DNA from: Cenococcum geophilum 1.58
Lineage: Eukaryota; Ascomycota; Dothideomycetes; Gloniales; Gloniaceae
Direction: 5' to 3'
DNA length: 64,000 nt
Assembly (NCBI GenBank): GCA_001692895.1
Contig: KV748184.1
Location: 558,001-622,000, forward strand
Shown: in pieces, positions 20,451-29,572 of the stretch
Layout: each line of letters opens with the position of its first letter
How positions within the stretch are numbered: the first letter of the stretch is position 1
The notes under the pieces: model-generated
Told to the model about the DNA's origin: nothing
What the model saw: only the letters and a program-made list of their open reading frames with translations
Databases searched by the model: none
Made by a program: the position numbers and the translations under genes

Positions 20451-21703
20451 TCACCCACTTGCCCTTGGCATCCCATTCTTCTTCCCCCACCCCCACACCT
20501 TGCCCTCCATATCCGGCCCAATAAACAACCACGCAAGACTCGTCACCCACCCAACCATGGTATCCCACACGATGTTATCCCTCGGACTCCCCTGCATCGC
20601 GCTAACCCGCATCAACTGACCCAACCAATTCGTCGCAACCATATAGTCCCCCCTCTCCAACCCCTTAATCGCCGCGATCGCAACCTCGTCCTCGCTCTGC
20701 CGCGGGTCCGACTCCTCCAGAATGCGCGTGACGTCGTGCTTGGTCTCTCCCTCGGCATCGTGGCCCGGTGACAGGATCGTGCCGGGGTAGATGGCGTGGA
20801 TCTGCACGTCATAGGGCGCGGGCGGGACGCCGGTTTTCGAGGTGGCGGAGCGGCGCGCGCCGTTGTACAGGTTCAGCTCGGAGCGTAGCGAGTCGGCGAG
20901 CGAGCGCAGCGCCGCTTTGGACGCGCCGTACGTGCCGTAGCCGGCGATGTTACAGAAGGCGATGCTGGAGGAGGTCAGGACGAAGTGGCGGGGCGGCTCG
21001 GGGGCCTTCTTTGCGGGCGGGGCGGTGGCGGAGGACGAGGTGGTTGGTTTCGAGGTAGACGTTGTGCTGGTGGAGGGATATAGCCATGCTTTCAGCGTTG
21101 CGTGTGCGAGGTAGGTCGCTGCCCAGAAGTTGACGTCCATCTGCTGGCGCATGGTTTCGATCGAAGCGTCGAGGAAAAGAGAGGGGATGGCGGCGCCGGC
21201 GTTCGCCCAGACGATCTCGGGCGTCTGGCCATTATTCCAGGCTGTGGCTTCGGCGAGGATGCGGGCATTTTCGGCGGCGGAGGTTAGGTCCGCGCTGATG
21301 TAGTGGAAGCGTTGGGTTTGCGGTTTCACGGCTGCGGCCTCGTGGGTGTTAGTGGACTGCGGAGGGTGGAGTGAGGTTGCAAGTGAAAGGGGGGTCTACG
21401 GAGATATATTCGAGCGCAGCTTGGAGTTTCTTTACGTTGCGTGCTACAATTATGACATTGGCGCCCCTCTGGGCGAGAAGCTTGCCCAGACCTCTTCCCA
21501 TGCCCGTTGAGCCTCCTGTGAGGATAACCGTCTGTGACAACAAGTTAGCAGAGCTCGGCGAGATTGGCGTCGTAAATTATTCCACCTACCCTCCCATCCA
21601 CAGGGAAATGGTTCTTTCTCGAGAAGAACCCCATGATGTCAAGAGAGAGTACTGCAAGAAACACAAGCAAAGCAATTGAAGCCCAGAACAAACCTAAAGC
21701 CAT
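20451..21703 (-). CDS. TSC10: 3-ketodihydrosphingosine reductase
   Basis: ER-membrane short-chain dehydrogenase that reduces 3-ketodihydrosphingosine to dihydrosphingosine with NADPH, the second step of sphingolipid synthesis. Exons 21590-21703, 21400-21531 and 20451 to about 21356 join in frame to about 383 aa. The N-terminus MALGLFWASIALLVFLAVLS is a membrane anchor. TGGSTGMGRGLG is the cofactor glycine loop, ARN confers NADPH preference, WANAGAA follows, and SSSIAFCNIAGYGTYGASKAALR carries catalytic Ser and YxxxK. A Ser/Thr-rich insert of about 30 residues (STSTTSTSKPTTSSSA) precedes the catalytic Ser. The C-terminus (VGWVTSLAWLFIG) is a second hydrophobic segment. The last intron is 43 bp with acceptor 21357, or 61 bp with an alternative in-frame acceptor. 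An upstream in-frame Met at 21730 is possible. Confidence 0.93.
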
Positions 21704-21911
21704 GGAGTAAAGGAGAGATCTCACGCGCACTACAAGTAAACCCTAGGCTCATCTGCTAGAAATGAAGTCTGCGAAAGCTCCATGCCAAGCTGTTAGCGCC
21801 AATGGCCGAAATGGCTCACCGCCGGAACAGATGCGCCGGGCCGCCGCGAATAGCTTGAGCCGAAATTTTCCTGAGCACCTTGACGACCTCGATTAGAAAT
21901 TTGCTGTGGTC
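21704..21911. promoter_or_regulatory. 208-bp bidirectional promoter, TSC10 and UTP3
   Basis: Two housekeeping genes start back to back with only 208 bp between ATGs, so their promoters must overlap. The sequence near 21785-21880 is GC-rich (gccgggccgccgcgaat). No TATA box is seen. Confidence 0.5.
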
Positions 21912-23957
21912 ATGGCGAAGAGAAAGGCGGGCGGTCAGCCTTATGGGCTGTCAAAGAGCAAGGATCAAGAGAAGCAGAACTCGAAGCTTAATATTAGCAC
22001 TTACGAGGACGTTGCGGACTCAGAGGACGAATTCCATATCAACCAGGACAAGATTCTGCTAGATGAGGGGCCAGAGGCAAAGCGGAGGAGGAAATGGAGG
22101 GAGCGAGGTGAGACCCTCCGCTGAATTTTTGGCTTTAGTATCATTTACTAGCTTCTTGCAGACGAATTCCTTCAACCATCGGACGAGGAAGTCCTAGCGT
22201 ATAGCAGTCCTGAAGACGAGGAAGAGCCAGATGTCGAAAATGACGATGACTTTGACGATGGCATGTCTGATAATTTGGAGGCTAAGAAGAATGCACAAAC
22301 AGACGAAGAAGACGAGGAGATTGGTGGCTGGGGTCCGTCAAAGAAGGACTACTATAATGCGGATGCAATCGAGACCGAGCAGGATGCGCTGGATGAGGAA
22401 GCTGAGGCTCGGAGAATCCAGCAAAAACATTTACAAGGCATGACTGAAGCTGATTTCGGCTTTGACGAGAACGAATGGCTGGGACAAGAGGTAGAGGAAG
22501 AGGTCAAGGGTGTAGACGAGGCCGGTGACGTGGTTACTGAGGTTTTACCACAACTTCAAATCACGGATCAAATGGGTGCGGACGAACGTCTGAAGTTACT
22601 GAAGACAAGGTACCCCGAATTCGATCACTTGGCCAAGGAGTTTCTGCATCTACAATCTCTTCACGACGAGCTTTCACTTGCTGCCACTGCAGCGGAAAAT
22701 ATGCTACGATTACGGACAGGACGTAATGGCCATTCTAAGGACTCTTCGATGCATATTTCGCCTCCGATAGCGGTTGTCAAATATCAGGCACTTGCAGCTT
22801 ATCTAGCAGCTATGGCTATGTATTTCGCCCTTCTCACTTCTACCTCTAACGAAGATGGATCCGCTGCCCTGGCAAAATCCCCCGTTGAGTTGCGAGATCA
22901 TCCAGTCATGGAAGGTCTAGTCAAATGCCGGCAACTTTGGTCGAGAGTCAAGGATCTTCGTATTGCAGACCCCATTGTTGATCCGGCCAATGGTGGCGAG
23001 CTTACTGCTATCGAGGAAGAATCTGATGCAGTAGGCGAGATAATTCCGATAACGAAAACTACTGAGGAATCAAATGGCGAGAAACGGTTACGCAGGCCGA
23101 AGAAAACCAAAGCGCAGCGCGTTGCCGAGGCAGCACAGGCTGAAGCCGAAGCACAGCGTACTGAAAAGATGCGGAAGACGGAAGAAGAGCTTGCTACGCT
23201 TGCTTCTCTGACCGATAAAGCTGCACGTCGGAAGGTTGCCAAGCCTAAACGTATCAACGCTGCTGCCGACACCGGGAATGCAGACGATTCCGATTTCGGT
23301 GATGAAACTGAGCTCACAGCTCATGAATTAGCAGAGAAAGCGAGAAAGAAGAAGAGTCTGAGGTTCTACACTTCTCAGATTACCCAAAAGGTCATCAAAC
23401 GTGGTGCAGCTGGGCGAGATGCAGGTGGTGATGCGGACATTCCTCATCGGGAGCGTTTACGAGACCGGCAGGCCAGACTTCAGGCTGAGGCTGAGAAGAG
23501 AGGTAATAAGAAGCAGGGACCCGGTGATGAACTTGGCGGTGAAAGTGACGAGGAAGACCGAAGGCAGGCGAGACAAATACGTGGCGATGAAGGGAGCGAC
23601 GAGGATTATTATGACCTGGTTGCTGCAAGGACCAACAAGCGGAAATCGGACAAACAGGGACTTGCAGAAGCTTACGCACAAGCAGCTCGGGAAGGCGGCC
23701 GGGTGGTCGAATCGGAGAAAATTGGTGCAGACGGCAAGCGCGCGATTACCTACGCTATCCAGAAGAACAAGGGCCTGACGCCGAGGAGGAAGAAGGAAGT
23801 GCGAAATCCGAGGGTTAAGAAGAGACAGAAGTATGAGGAAAAGAAGAAAAAGCTGAAGAGTGTTAGACAGGTCTATTCAGGTGGAGAGGGCAGGGGCGGG
23901 TACAAGGGCGAGTTAACGGGCATCAAAAAGGGCTTGGTGAAGAGCGTGAAGCTGTAG
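21912..23957 (+). CDS. UTP3: U3 snoRNP processome protein Utp3/Sas10
   Basis: Nucleolar component of the small-subunit processome, needed for 18S rRNA maturation. Exons 21912-22107 and 22162-23957 (54-bp intron) give 663 aa. After a basic start MAKRKAGGQPYGLSKSK come long acidic stretches (DDDFDDGMSDN, DEEDEEIGGWG). The Sas10/Utp3/C1D domain begins near LQITDQMGADERLKLLKTRY (about residue 200) and continues to YQALAAYLAAMAMYFALL. A charged region and then the conserved Sas10 C-terminal domain follow: LRFYTSQITQKVIKRGAAGR, IPHRERLRDRQARLQ, and at the very end NPRVKKRQKYEEKKKKLKSV with GGYKGELTGIKKGLVKSVKL. Length and domain order match the family, and it appears intact. Confidence 0.95.
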
Positions 23958-24671
23958 ATAGCGCATTGCCAGCTATTAAGAGCCTAACAGGGCCTGGGGA
24001 CTTCGGGGCCGAAGAATGTCACACTATGCTGATTGATTCGCACATTATCTTAAGCACTCTTCTCAATGAGGCCAAAGAGACCGTGACTCTCGTGCTGCAT
24101 CCCATCTGAAAAATGGGGGTTCTTTGAGGGCCCAATCAGCATGGCTGAATAGACGAATTGAATGACAAGTCAGCCTAGATTCCAGGTCGGCGTGTGGGGA
24201 TCGGGCATGTGCATGGAGTCAGACTATGGGGATCGGCACGGGATCTTCGCCGATAGGATGAGGACGTCTCACGCTGCGTGGCGAAGTTTGAATGTCACGG
24301 TGGACGACAGAGCAGTAACGTCACAAGACGATGGCCTTCGCTTGCCAAATGATTTCGCCAGCTCGAAGCGCCCTCGCCGCCTAGAAACGCCAATTGATCT
24401 AATTAATTCAATTGAACCACCGCTGCAAAAACCGCCATCCCTAGCACCTGATTACCTTAAATTCCTGGGCACGCACACGATAATGAGCCTAGTTGACTCT
24501 GCTCCTGCGCCGTGGGCTTCACTGACTTCCTCATTACTCTTCTCAATTCTATTTAACTAGGTTCGCGGCCCTCTCTAATTACTGCTCCGGGGTTACAACA
24601 CTCACTCTGACATACTTATGCGTTAATACAGCCCATTGACAGGTTGTCATACTTGTTGTTGCATTTTTCAG
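23958..24671. other. Intergenic region upstream of the luciferase-domain gene
   Basis: About 700 bp. A 132-codon open frame (24162-24560) reads through most of it but shows no domain, signal or codon regularity that I can defend. It may simply be promoter and 5' leader. No repeats were seen. Confidence 0.35.
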
Positions 24672-25577
24672 ATGGAAGCACCACACGAGCCAATCATGGC
24701 CTCCTTACTCTCACACCTCACAGCCTTCACAGTGTGTTCTGAACACCCTGCCGTCATACTATTTCTTCGTCTTCTCCTCCTCGTAATTCCAATTTCAGTA
24801 CTCTATCTCATCTATCGCGACTACAATGCCTTCAAATCACTCGGGCCAGGCGGCACTCCCTCAACACCTCTAGGCTACCTTAAAATCAAAGTCCTCGGCA
24901 TGTTTGCTCTTGGCAATGTCTACAAGCCAGCATCAATTCCGTCTCACTTCCGTCCTCAATCTGGTTACCTGACCACGCTTCCCGAACGCGTTGGGGTCAG
25001 ACCTCGAGTCACAGGTATCGCACCTCAACGCCAGCAGGACCAAACGTCTTCTCCAATAATCTTCAATGCTCTCTCCGAGGCACTGAGAGAATTGGCACAG
25101 CAGCCTAAAAATCAACTTACAGAGAAAACCTCATGTTTCGAAAAGCACAGCGCTGGACTGTTCGCTCTTACACCAATCACTCGCACATGCAGAGGCGAGG
25201 TCTGCCATGCACATCCTAGTGATGGCAGCTTGCATATGACACTACACCCGGCAGACGCGAAGTTAGTGCTCGAGAGAGGCTGGGGCGAACGACATCCATT
25301 AGCGAAGGGTGGATGGTTCCGGCGATTCGTACCGAGGGAATTCGTCATGATCTACGCACCACGAGATGAGAAAGAGATAGAGATTGTGGTAGAAATCGTC
25401 TGTGCGGCTGCCTGGTGGGTTAGTGGGATTAACGTTGGCACCATCACCGGGTTGGAGCTCAAAGACCAAAGACTACGGGATATTGATGTCGACGCCGAAG
25501 CTCAAGCGACATGCTGGGGATGTCGGAAGAGGCTGTGTCAGAGGGGGGACGTTGACCAGATGGTAGCCAAGGCGTGA
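24672..25577 (+). CDS. Luciferase-domain (DUF5519-like) membrane protein
   Basis: About 301 aa, uninterrupted. The N-terminus has a transmembrane segment (AVILFLRLLLLVIPISVLYL), followed by RDYNAFKSLGPGGTPSTPLGYLK, which is common to this fungal family. The C-terminal half carries the luciferase-like domain: EVCHAHPSDGSLHMTLHPAD, AKLVLERGWGERHPLA, and FVMIYAPRDEKEIEIVVEIV with AAAWWVSG. Despite the domain name, light emission is not known for fungal members and their biochemical role is undefined. The motifs HPSDGS and GWGERHPL are the conserved core. The start could also be the Met at 24696, and the chosen ATG gives an extra 8 residues. The membrane segment suggests anchoring in the secretory pathway. 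Confidence 0.8.
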   Translation: MEAPHEPIMASLLSHLTAFTVCSEHPAVILFLRLLLLVIPISVLYLIYRDYNAFKSLGPGGTPSTPLGYLKIKVLGMFALGNVYKPASIPSHFRPQSGYLTTLPERVGVRPRVTGIAPQRQQDQTSSPIIFNALSEALRELAQQPKNQLTEKTSCFEKHSAGLFALTPITRTCRGEVCHAHPSDGSLHMTLHPADAKLVLERGWGERHPLAKGGWFRRFVPREFVMIYAPRDEKEIEIVVEIVCAAAWWVSGINVGTITGLELKDQRLRDIDVDAEAQATCWGCRKRLCQRGDVDQMVAKA

Positions 25578-25904
25578 ATATGGAGGAACAACAGTGCTCA
25601 TTGCACAGAATTGACATAAATTGATAGCATGGTCCTAAAATTGGACCGCGCCTAAAGAGCCGTGGTCGGGTGGGCTAAGATGAGAGTATTTTAGGGAGCT
25701 GGCAGATTGGTATTCAATACTGCTCTCCGAGAATAAGATGGCATAGTCTACAAACCATAGGATTAGCATAGTACTTTAGCATAAAAAATAGCAGATACCA
25801 AGTACAAATTAAATACTCGATTGCCTAGCCTAGTCAACATACGTCAATTCCCTGAGTCTATAATCAACTCAAAAATGGCACCATCCCAATCCTCCCTCAA
25901 TCAA

Positions 25905-26472
25905 TCAACCCTTCGCACCCTGCCTAACCCAATCCGCAAATTCCTTCCGCAGACCCTACGCAGACCCATGTTAGCCCAAATTCACGCAAGTCCCTTAGAC
26001 GTGATTTTCATCCCATCGCAACTTCCCACTCCTTGAAAAACTCACCCTAACATCCAAAAATCCCCTTCGCTCCTCAAGCCCACGAAACGGATTCCCATTC
26101 CCATCTCCAGGTTCTCTCCGCTCATCCTTCTCCACCTTGCCCGCCCACACGCTCCATCGGATGGGTTTTAGAGCCGGCGCGGCGAGTACGACGCCGATGC
26201 AGACGATCAGCACGGCCACGAGCAGCTCGAGGATGATGTCGAGGGGGAGCTGCGCGGTGGGAGACGCGCTAGCGGTGGAGAGGCTAGCGTGTGTGCTGTG
26301 CAGGGAGGAGTGCTCGTGTGCGGAGTAGACGCTAGAAGGTAGTATAGTCAGTGGAAGGTTGAGAACGAAGATGGAAGAAAAGGTGCGGGGAGCAAGGCAT
26401 GGGAGGGAGCGCATACGCGTGGGTTAGCAGGATTAGGCCGAGTGAGTTGATGGAGGTAGAGAGTAATATCAT
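25905..26472 (-). CDS. EMC5: ER membrane protein complex subunit 5
   Basis: Subunit of the EMC insertase that places tail-anchored and multi-pass proteins in the ER membrane (family also called membrane magnesium transporter, MMGT1). Three exons, 26417-26472, 26046-26331 and 25905-25955, sum to 393 nt (130 aa), the normal family length. Two transmembrane helices are seen: MILLSTSINSLGLILLTHA, then VYSAHEH, and LPLDIILELLVAVLIVCIGVVL. Next come PIRWSVWAGKVEKDERREPG and NPFRGLEERRGFLDVR. The last exon encodes GLRKEFADWVRQGAKG and is reached through a good donor (gtgagt at 26045) and acceptor (gcgtag). Reading on without this splice gives a different tail that does not match the family. Confidence 0.9.
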
Positions 26473-26739
26473 TTTGGAGACAGTTGGGGGGTGAGGTGGG
26501 TCGGTGGATGCTAGAGGTTTGTATGCGAAGTGAGGCCGGAGGTTTGGAGAGGAAGGCTTGTATGGTGGGCCATACTTACAGTCGCTTCGGAAAGAGACGA
26601 TCAAATGTCAGAAACCATGATCAAAAATAGAAATTTGCCGAATCCTCACCTGTTTGAGCCCTTTTTCCGTACTCGCGCATGCCACCACCCATCCTCTTAT
26701 TATTACCTTATATTTAAAGCCATGGGCAAACCTGCCTAG
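26473..26739. other. Promoter-side region of EMC5
   Basis: Non-coding as far as can be seen. The minus-strand frame upstream of the EMC5 ATG is open to 26604, but the family starts at the short hydrophobic helix, so an upstream extension is not needed. Confidence 0.35.
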
Positions 26740-28221
26740 TCAACTGAACGGAAGTCGATTATACAAGCTCTAATTAACCTTGGCAACGACGATTTCTATA
26801 TAGAAGTTAAGACCCGCGTTCCCTAACCTACTCTTTAATGCTAGAGGGTAAATTTAAGGAAATATAGCTAGATTAATCCACTAATTAAGGTAAGTAGTAG
26901 GCTACTACTGCCTATGGATAAGGCTCCAGATATATAACGTTAGGTATTATTAATATTAACTTATTAACGCGTACCTTAGTGTCAGACCGTAGAGACGCAC
27001 CTGCCGTAACCGGCTTGGCGCAGGCGAGGCGCAGGCGAGGCGCCTACAAAACGTAGTCGCCCCGCACCTGAGAGCAGCAGAATTCAGTTCTACAAGTTCT
27101 ACTTCATCAAGAATTAAATACCTATTGCATTCCGCTACTGTTGTTACGTTGCTACATACCTTAGGACCTTGGCGTCCTAAGGTATACTAATCTTTACGGT
27201 ATAATCCTATACCGCTTCCCTACTATAGTTAAACTTATAGCTACCAGCGCCTTATCTAACGCTCTTCTAGGTAGACGGCGATAGAATTCTCTAGTAGTAA
27301 TTTAAGATTATAACCTTCTTCTTAATAGCAATAGGAATAAAGTTAGGAAATAGATGCATTCCTATCATTTTAGGGCTGTTAAAAACTATAAGAATGCGTT
27401 TTAGCTTATATATATAACCGAAATAGAGCGCTTTAATAGTCGCTTATACTTCTACTACGTTAACAATAGAATTAATCCTTTAATTATTATGGTAGATCTA
27501 AGTAGAGTGCCCCCTGTTATTATAGAAGGATAGAGTTATATAGAGTTACCTAAAGAACTATGGGACAGAACTAAGTAAATAGAAAAACGCAAAAGAGCTA
27601 TATCTAGAGGGTCTATATAGGTACTTATTGCTAGTAATAATAGGTACTTTATTATATTTACGACCAGCGTAAAAAAGAAGTCTTTTACCTATAGCGAATA
27701 GACTATTTTAATAGCTTTAATATCCACTAGAAGAGTATTAAAGGTAATTATTTAAAGGCGTCTAGGGTCTAAAGTACCCTAGATAAATTATTTAAAATAA
27801 AAGCTAATTAATAGATCTGCTTCTGCAAGCTAATTTCATTTAAAAACTATATTATAACTATTAAAAAGCTACCCTAAAAGGTCTAGAGGCTAATAGTATA
27901 AAGGGTACCCTAGAAGTCGCTAGTAGTAACCGTTAAATTATAAGTATCCTAAATTATTATCTAGTTGCTATTAAGGAAATATATAATAGGCTTATATAAA
28001 TATAGCGCGTAGTATATAGGCAGGTTAAACTTATAGATAATGTCTTAATTAATAAGGTTAATTTAATACCTATTATTGTATAAAGTATATAGGCGGACTT
28101 TACCCTAGGGGGTATTAGTCGCAATATATACCACAATAAGTTTCTTTTTCCTTCTATATTAAGCCCTAGTTATTATTAAAAGAGATACACTACTAGGGCT
28201 TTAGGTTTTCCGAAAGCCAAC
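26740..28221. repeat. RIP-like degraded retroelement remains
   Basis: An abrupt change to TA-rich sequence with stops in all frames marks repeat remains. About 26980-27160 is less AT-rich, starts TGTCAGACCG and could be an LTR. It is followed by a perfect inverted repeat (cttaggacc ... cctaaggta region, 27158-27187). The rest shows weak protein-like stretches on the plus strand (27420-27800) of a retroelement type. No second LTR for this unit was found, so family and limits are uncertain. It is heavily decayed and presumably old. Confidence 0.5.
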
Positions 28222-28256
28222 TATTACGGCTTAAATAAATTAAAGCTTAAACAAAT

Positions 28257-28505
28257 TGTTTATACTAACTTAATGGTATAGGCGAGTCGTGTCTAGGGGC
28301 ACGAAATACGTATAGTATCGTATACTCTTTTAGACGGTAGTGACTGTCGATTCTATTAAGGTAGGCTACGTAGTCTATATACTAACGCACCTCCCCCCTA
28401 ACTAGCTAGTGTTTTAGGAGTGCGCCAGACGCGTAAGCGAGTGGGTACACCGAACGCGTAAACGCGTAAGCACGCGGTTGGTACAACAGGTGCTGTAATT
28501 ATACA
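28257..28505 (-). mobile_element. Solo Copia LTR with 5-bp target duplication
   Basis: The reverse complement starts tgtataattacagcacctg and ends in the counterpart of ggtacgaaca. It is a diverged copy of the two LTRs of the Copia element at 46823-53253. The pentamer caat preceded by the duplicated a (caaat) lies on both sides (28252-28256 and 28506-28510). No internal sequence remains, as expected after LTR-LTR recombination. Confidence 0.75.
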
Positions 28506-28622
28506 CAAATGCTATATTACAAAAATACTAAGCTAAGGAGAAGGAAAAGGGGTTGCTAGGACCGATGTAAATAAATATATAGGCCAGCCGCTAAGGCGCT
28601 AGTAGTAAACGAGCTAATTGTA

Positions 28623-28836
28623 CGGAGGTGCGTTTCAAAAGTCTTCGCCGCCCCTTATTAGGCGGTCTTATGGGCGGTAGCCGCCCTAAGGTTGGTAGGG
28701 CAACGGGCTAGAAGCCGCCCAATGGCGCCTAAGGTCCCCCAGAACCGGCTTAGAATGCGCCCAACTTTCGGCTATATGCGGGCTCTTTAGGCTTAACCTA
28801 GGCAGGGCCGGCAAAGACTTTTGAAACGCACCTCCG
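28623..28836. mobile_element. GC-rich TA-flanked inverted-repeat element
   Basis: The ends cggaggtgcgtttcaaaagt are inverted copies over about 28 bp with one mismatch, and TA lies on each side (28621-28622, 28837-28838). The interior is GC-rich (ccgccctaaggttggtaggg) and shows none of the RIP-like texture of its surroundings, so it arrived later. A mariner-like nonautonomous element is the best guess. Confidence 0.7.
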
Positions 28837-28910
28837 TACGGTTGGCAGAATATGGCAGTATTGCAGCAGAATTTGGCAGGTGACGCGCCCCAGCGTCGTT
28901 ACATTACCCC

Positions 28911-29129
28911 CCTTTTTAAAAAAAAGCCTGCTTTTAGGCTTGTTAGGGATAGAGCTAAACTAGACTACAAGACGTAAGATAAGGGAGGAAAGGAGAACGC
29001 GAGCGCGTCTGGGCTAAGTATATAGGACGTTAGTTATATAGACACTAAGATAAAAAGGGTAACCGCTAAAAGTCTCGGCAGGGATCTAACTAATTAGACA
29101 ACTTGCCGGTTAAAGTTATTAGACATCTC
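28911..29129 (-). mobile_element. Truncated 3' body of the minus-strand Gypsy relic
   Basis: This stretch next to the LTR corresponds to the post-chromodomain region beside the LTR at 59627-59813 (shared phrase around aattagaca-actt-ccggttaaagtt). Only about 220 bp of the body survive before the next insertion and host sequence. It is heavily decayed. Confidence 0.45.
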
Positions 29130-29400
29130 CTCTTCGGCGCCGAAAAAACAGGCCGGAATGCGGCACCGTGCACTCATGCCTCAACACCACCAAATCTCAT
29201 GCTTCAACGCCACAAAACAATACAATATGCATTCAATACTGGGTCATCTGCCCATTAGCTCTTCTACAATCATGCAGCCGCTTGGTGTAGCAGCTGTACA
29301 TATACTGGANCATCTTGGGGGTGTAGTAATTTGTTGTTGTTATTTACATGAGGCTTGCGCACGGTGCCGCATTCCGGCCTGTTTTTTCGGCGCCGAAGAG
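29130..29400. mobile_element. Young inverted-repeat element with perfect 42-bp ends
   Basis: Arms 29130-29171 and 29359-29400 are perfect inverted copies starting ctcttcggcgccgaaaaaac. The flanks share acatct (or agacatct if the ends are counted inside), consistent with an 8-bp hAT-type or a 6-bp duplication. About 187 bp of non-coding sequence lies between the arms, including one ambiguous base at 29310. It lies about 170 bp upstream of the F-box gene. Confidence 0.75.
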
Positions 29401-29572
29401 ACATCTAAAGTGTTAACGGTATTGGCAGAATTTGGTAGAATTTAGTAGACTTAGGGCCTTGGGGCGTTTTTGTCTCTATACTCTTCTATTCCATGCAACC
29501 CCCGCCCACTCCGAATGTCACCAGAATTCGAACACTAGCACAGTTCTTCTATCCTGCTTACACCCCTTCACT

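Larger units (their letters stand above)
28222..28910 (-). mobile_element. Gypsy-type LTR carrying two later insertions
   Basis: A minus-oriented LTR with ends of the form tattacggc and gtcgttaca, bordered on the right (28911 onward) by a C-rich run that reads as a polypurine tract on the minus strand. After removing the solo LTR (28257-28505) and the GC-rich inverted-repeat element (28623-28836) it is about 220 bp. Its sequence is related to the LTR at 59627-59813, sharing the ctagc-gccttagcggc block. Confidence 0.55.

Noticed and set aside
24162-24560. 132-codon plus-strand ORF before the luciferase-domain gene
   Set aside because: No motif, signal or homology that I can recognise. Probably promoter and leader.
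25875-26036. Plus-strand 54-codon ORF starting MAPSQSSLNQ
   Set aside because: It is antisense to the last exon and intron of EMC5, whose splice sites and family tail explain these bases better.
26010-26050. Apparent frameshift at the C-terminus of EMC5
   Set aside because: A standard intron (gtgagt to gcgtag, 25956-26045) leads to the conserved tail, so no frameshift is needed.
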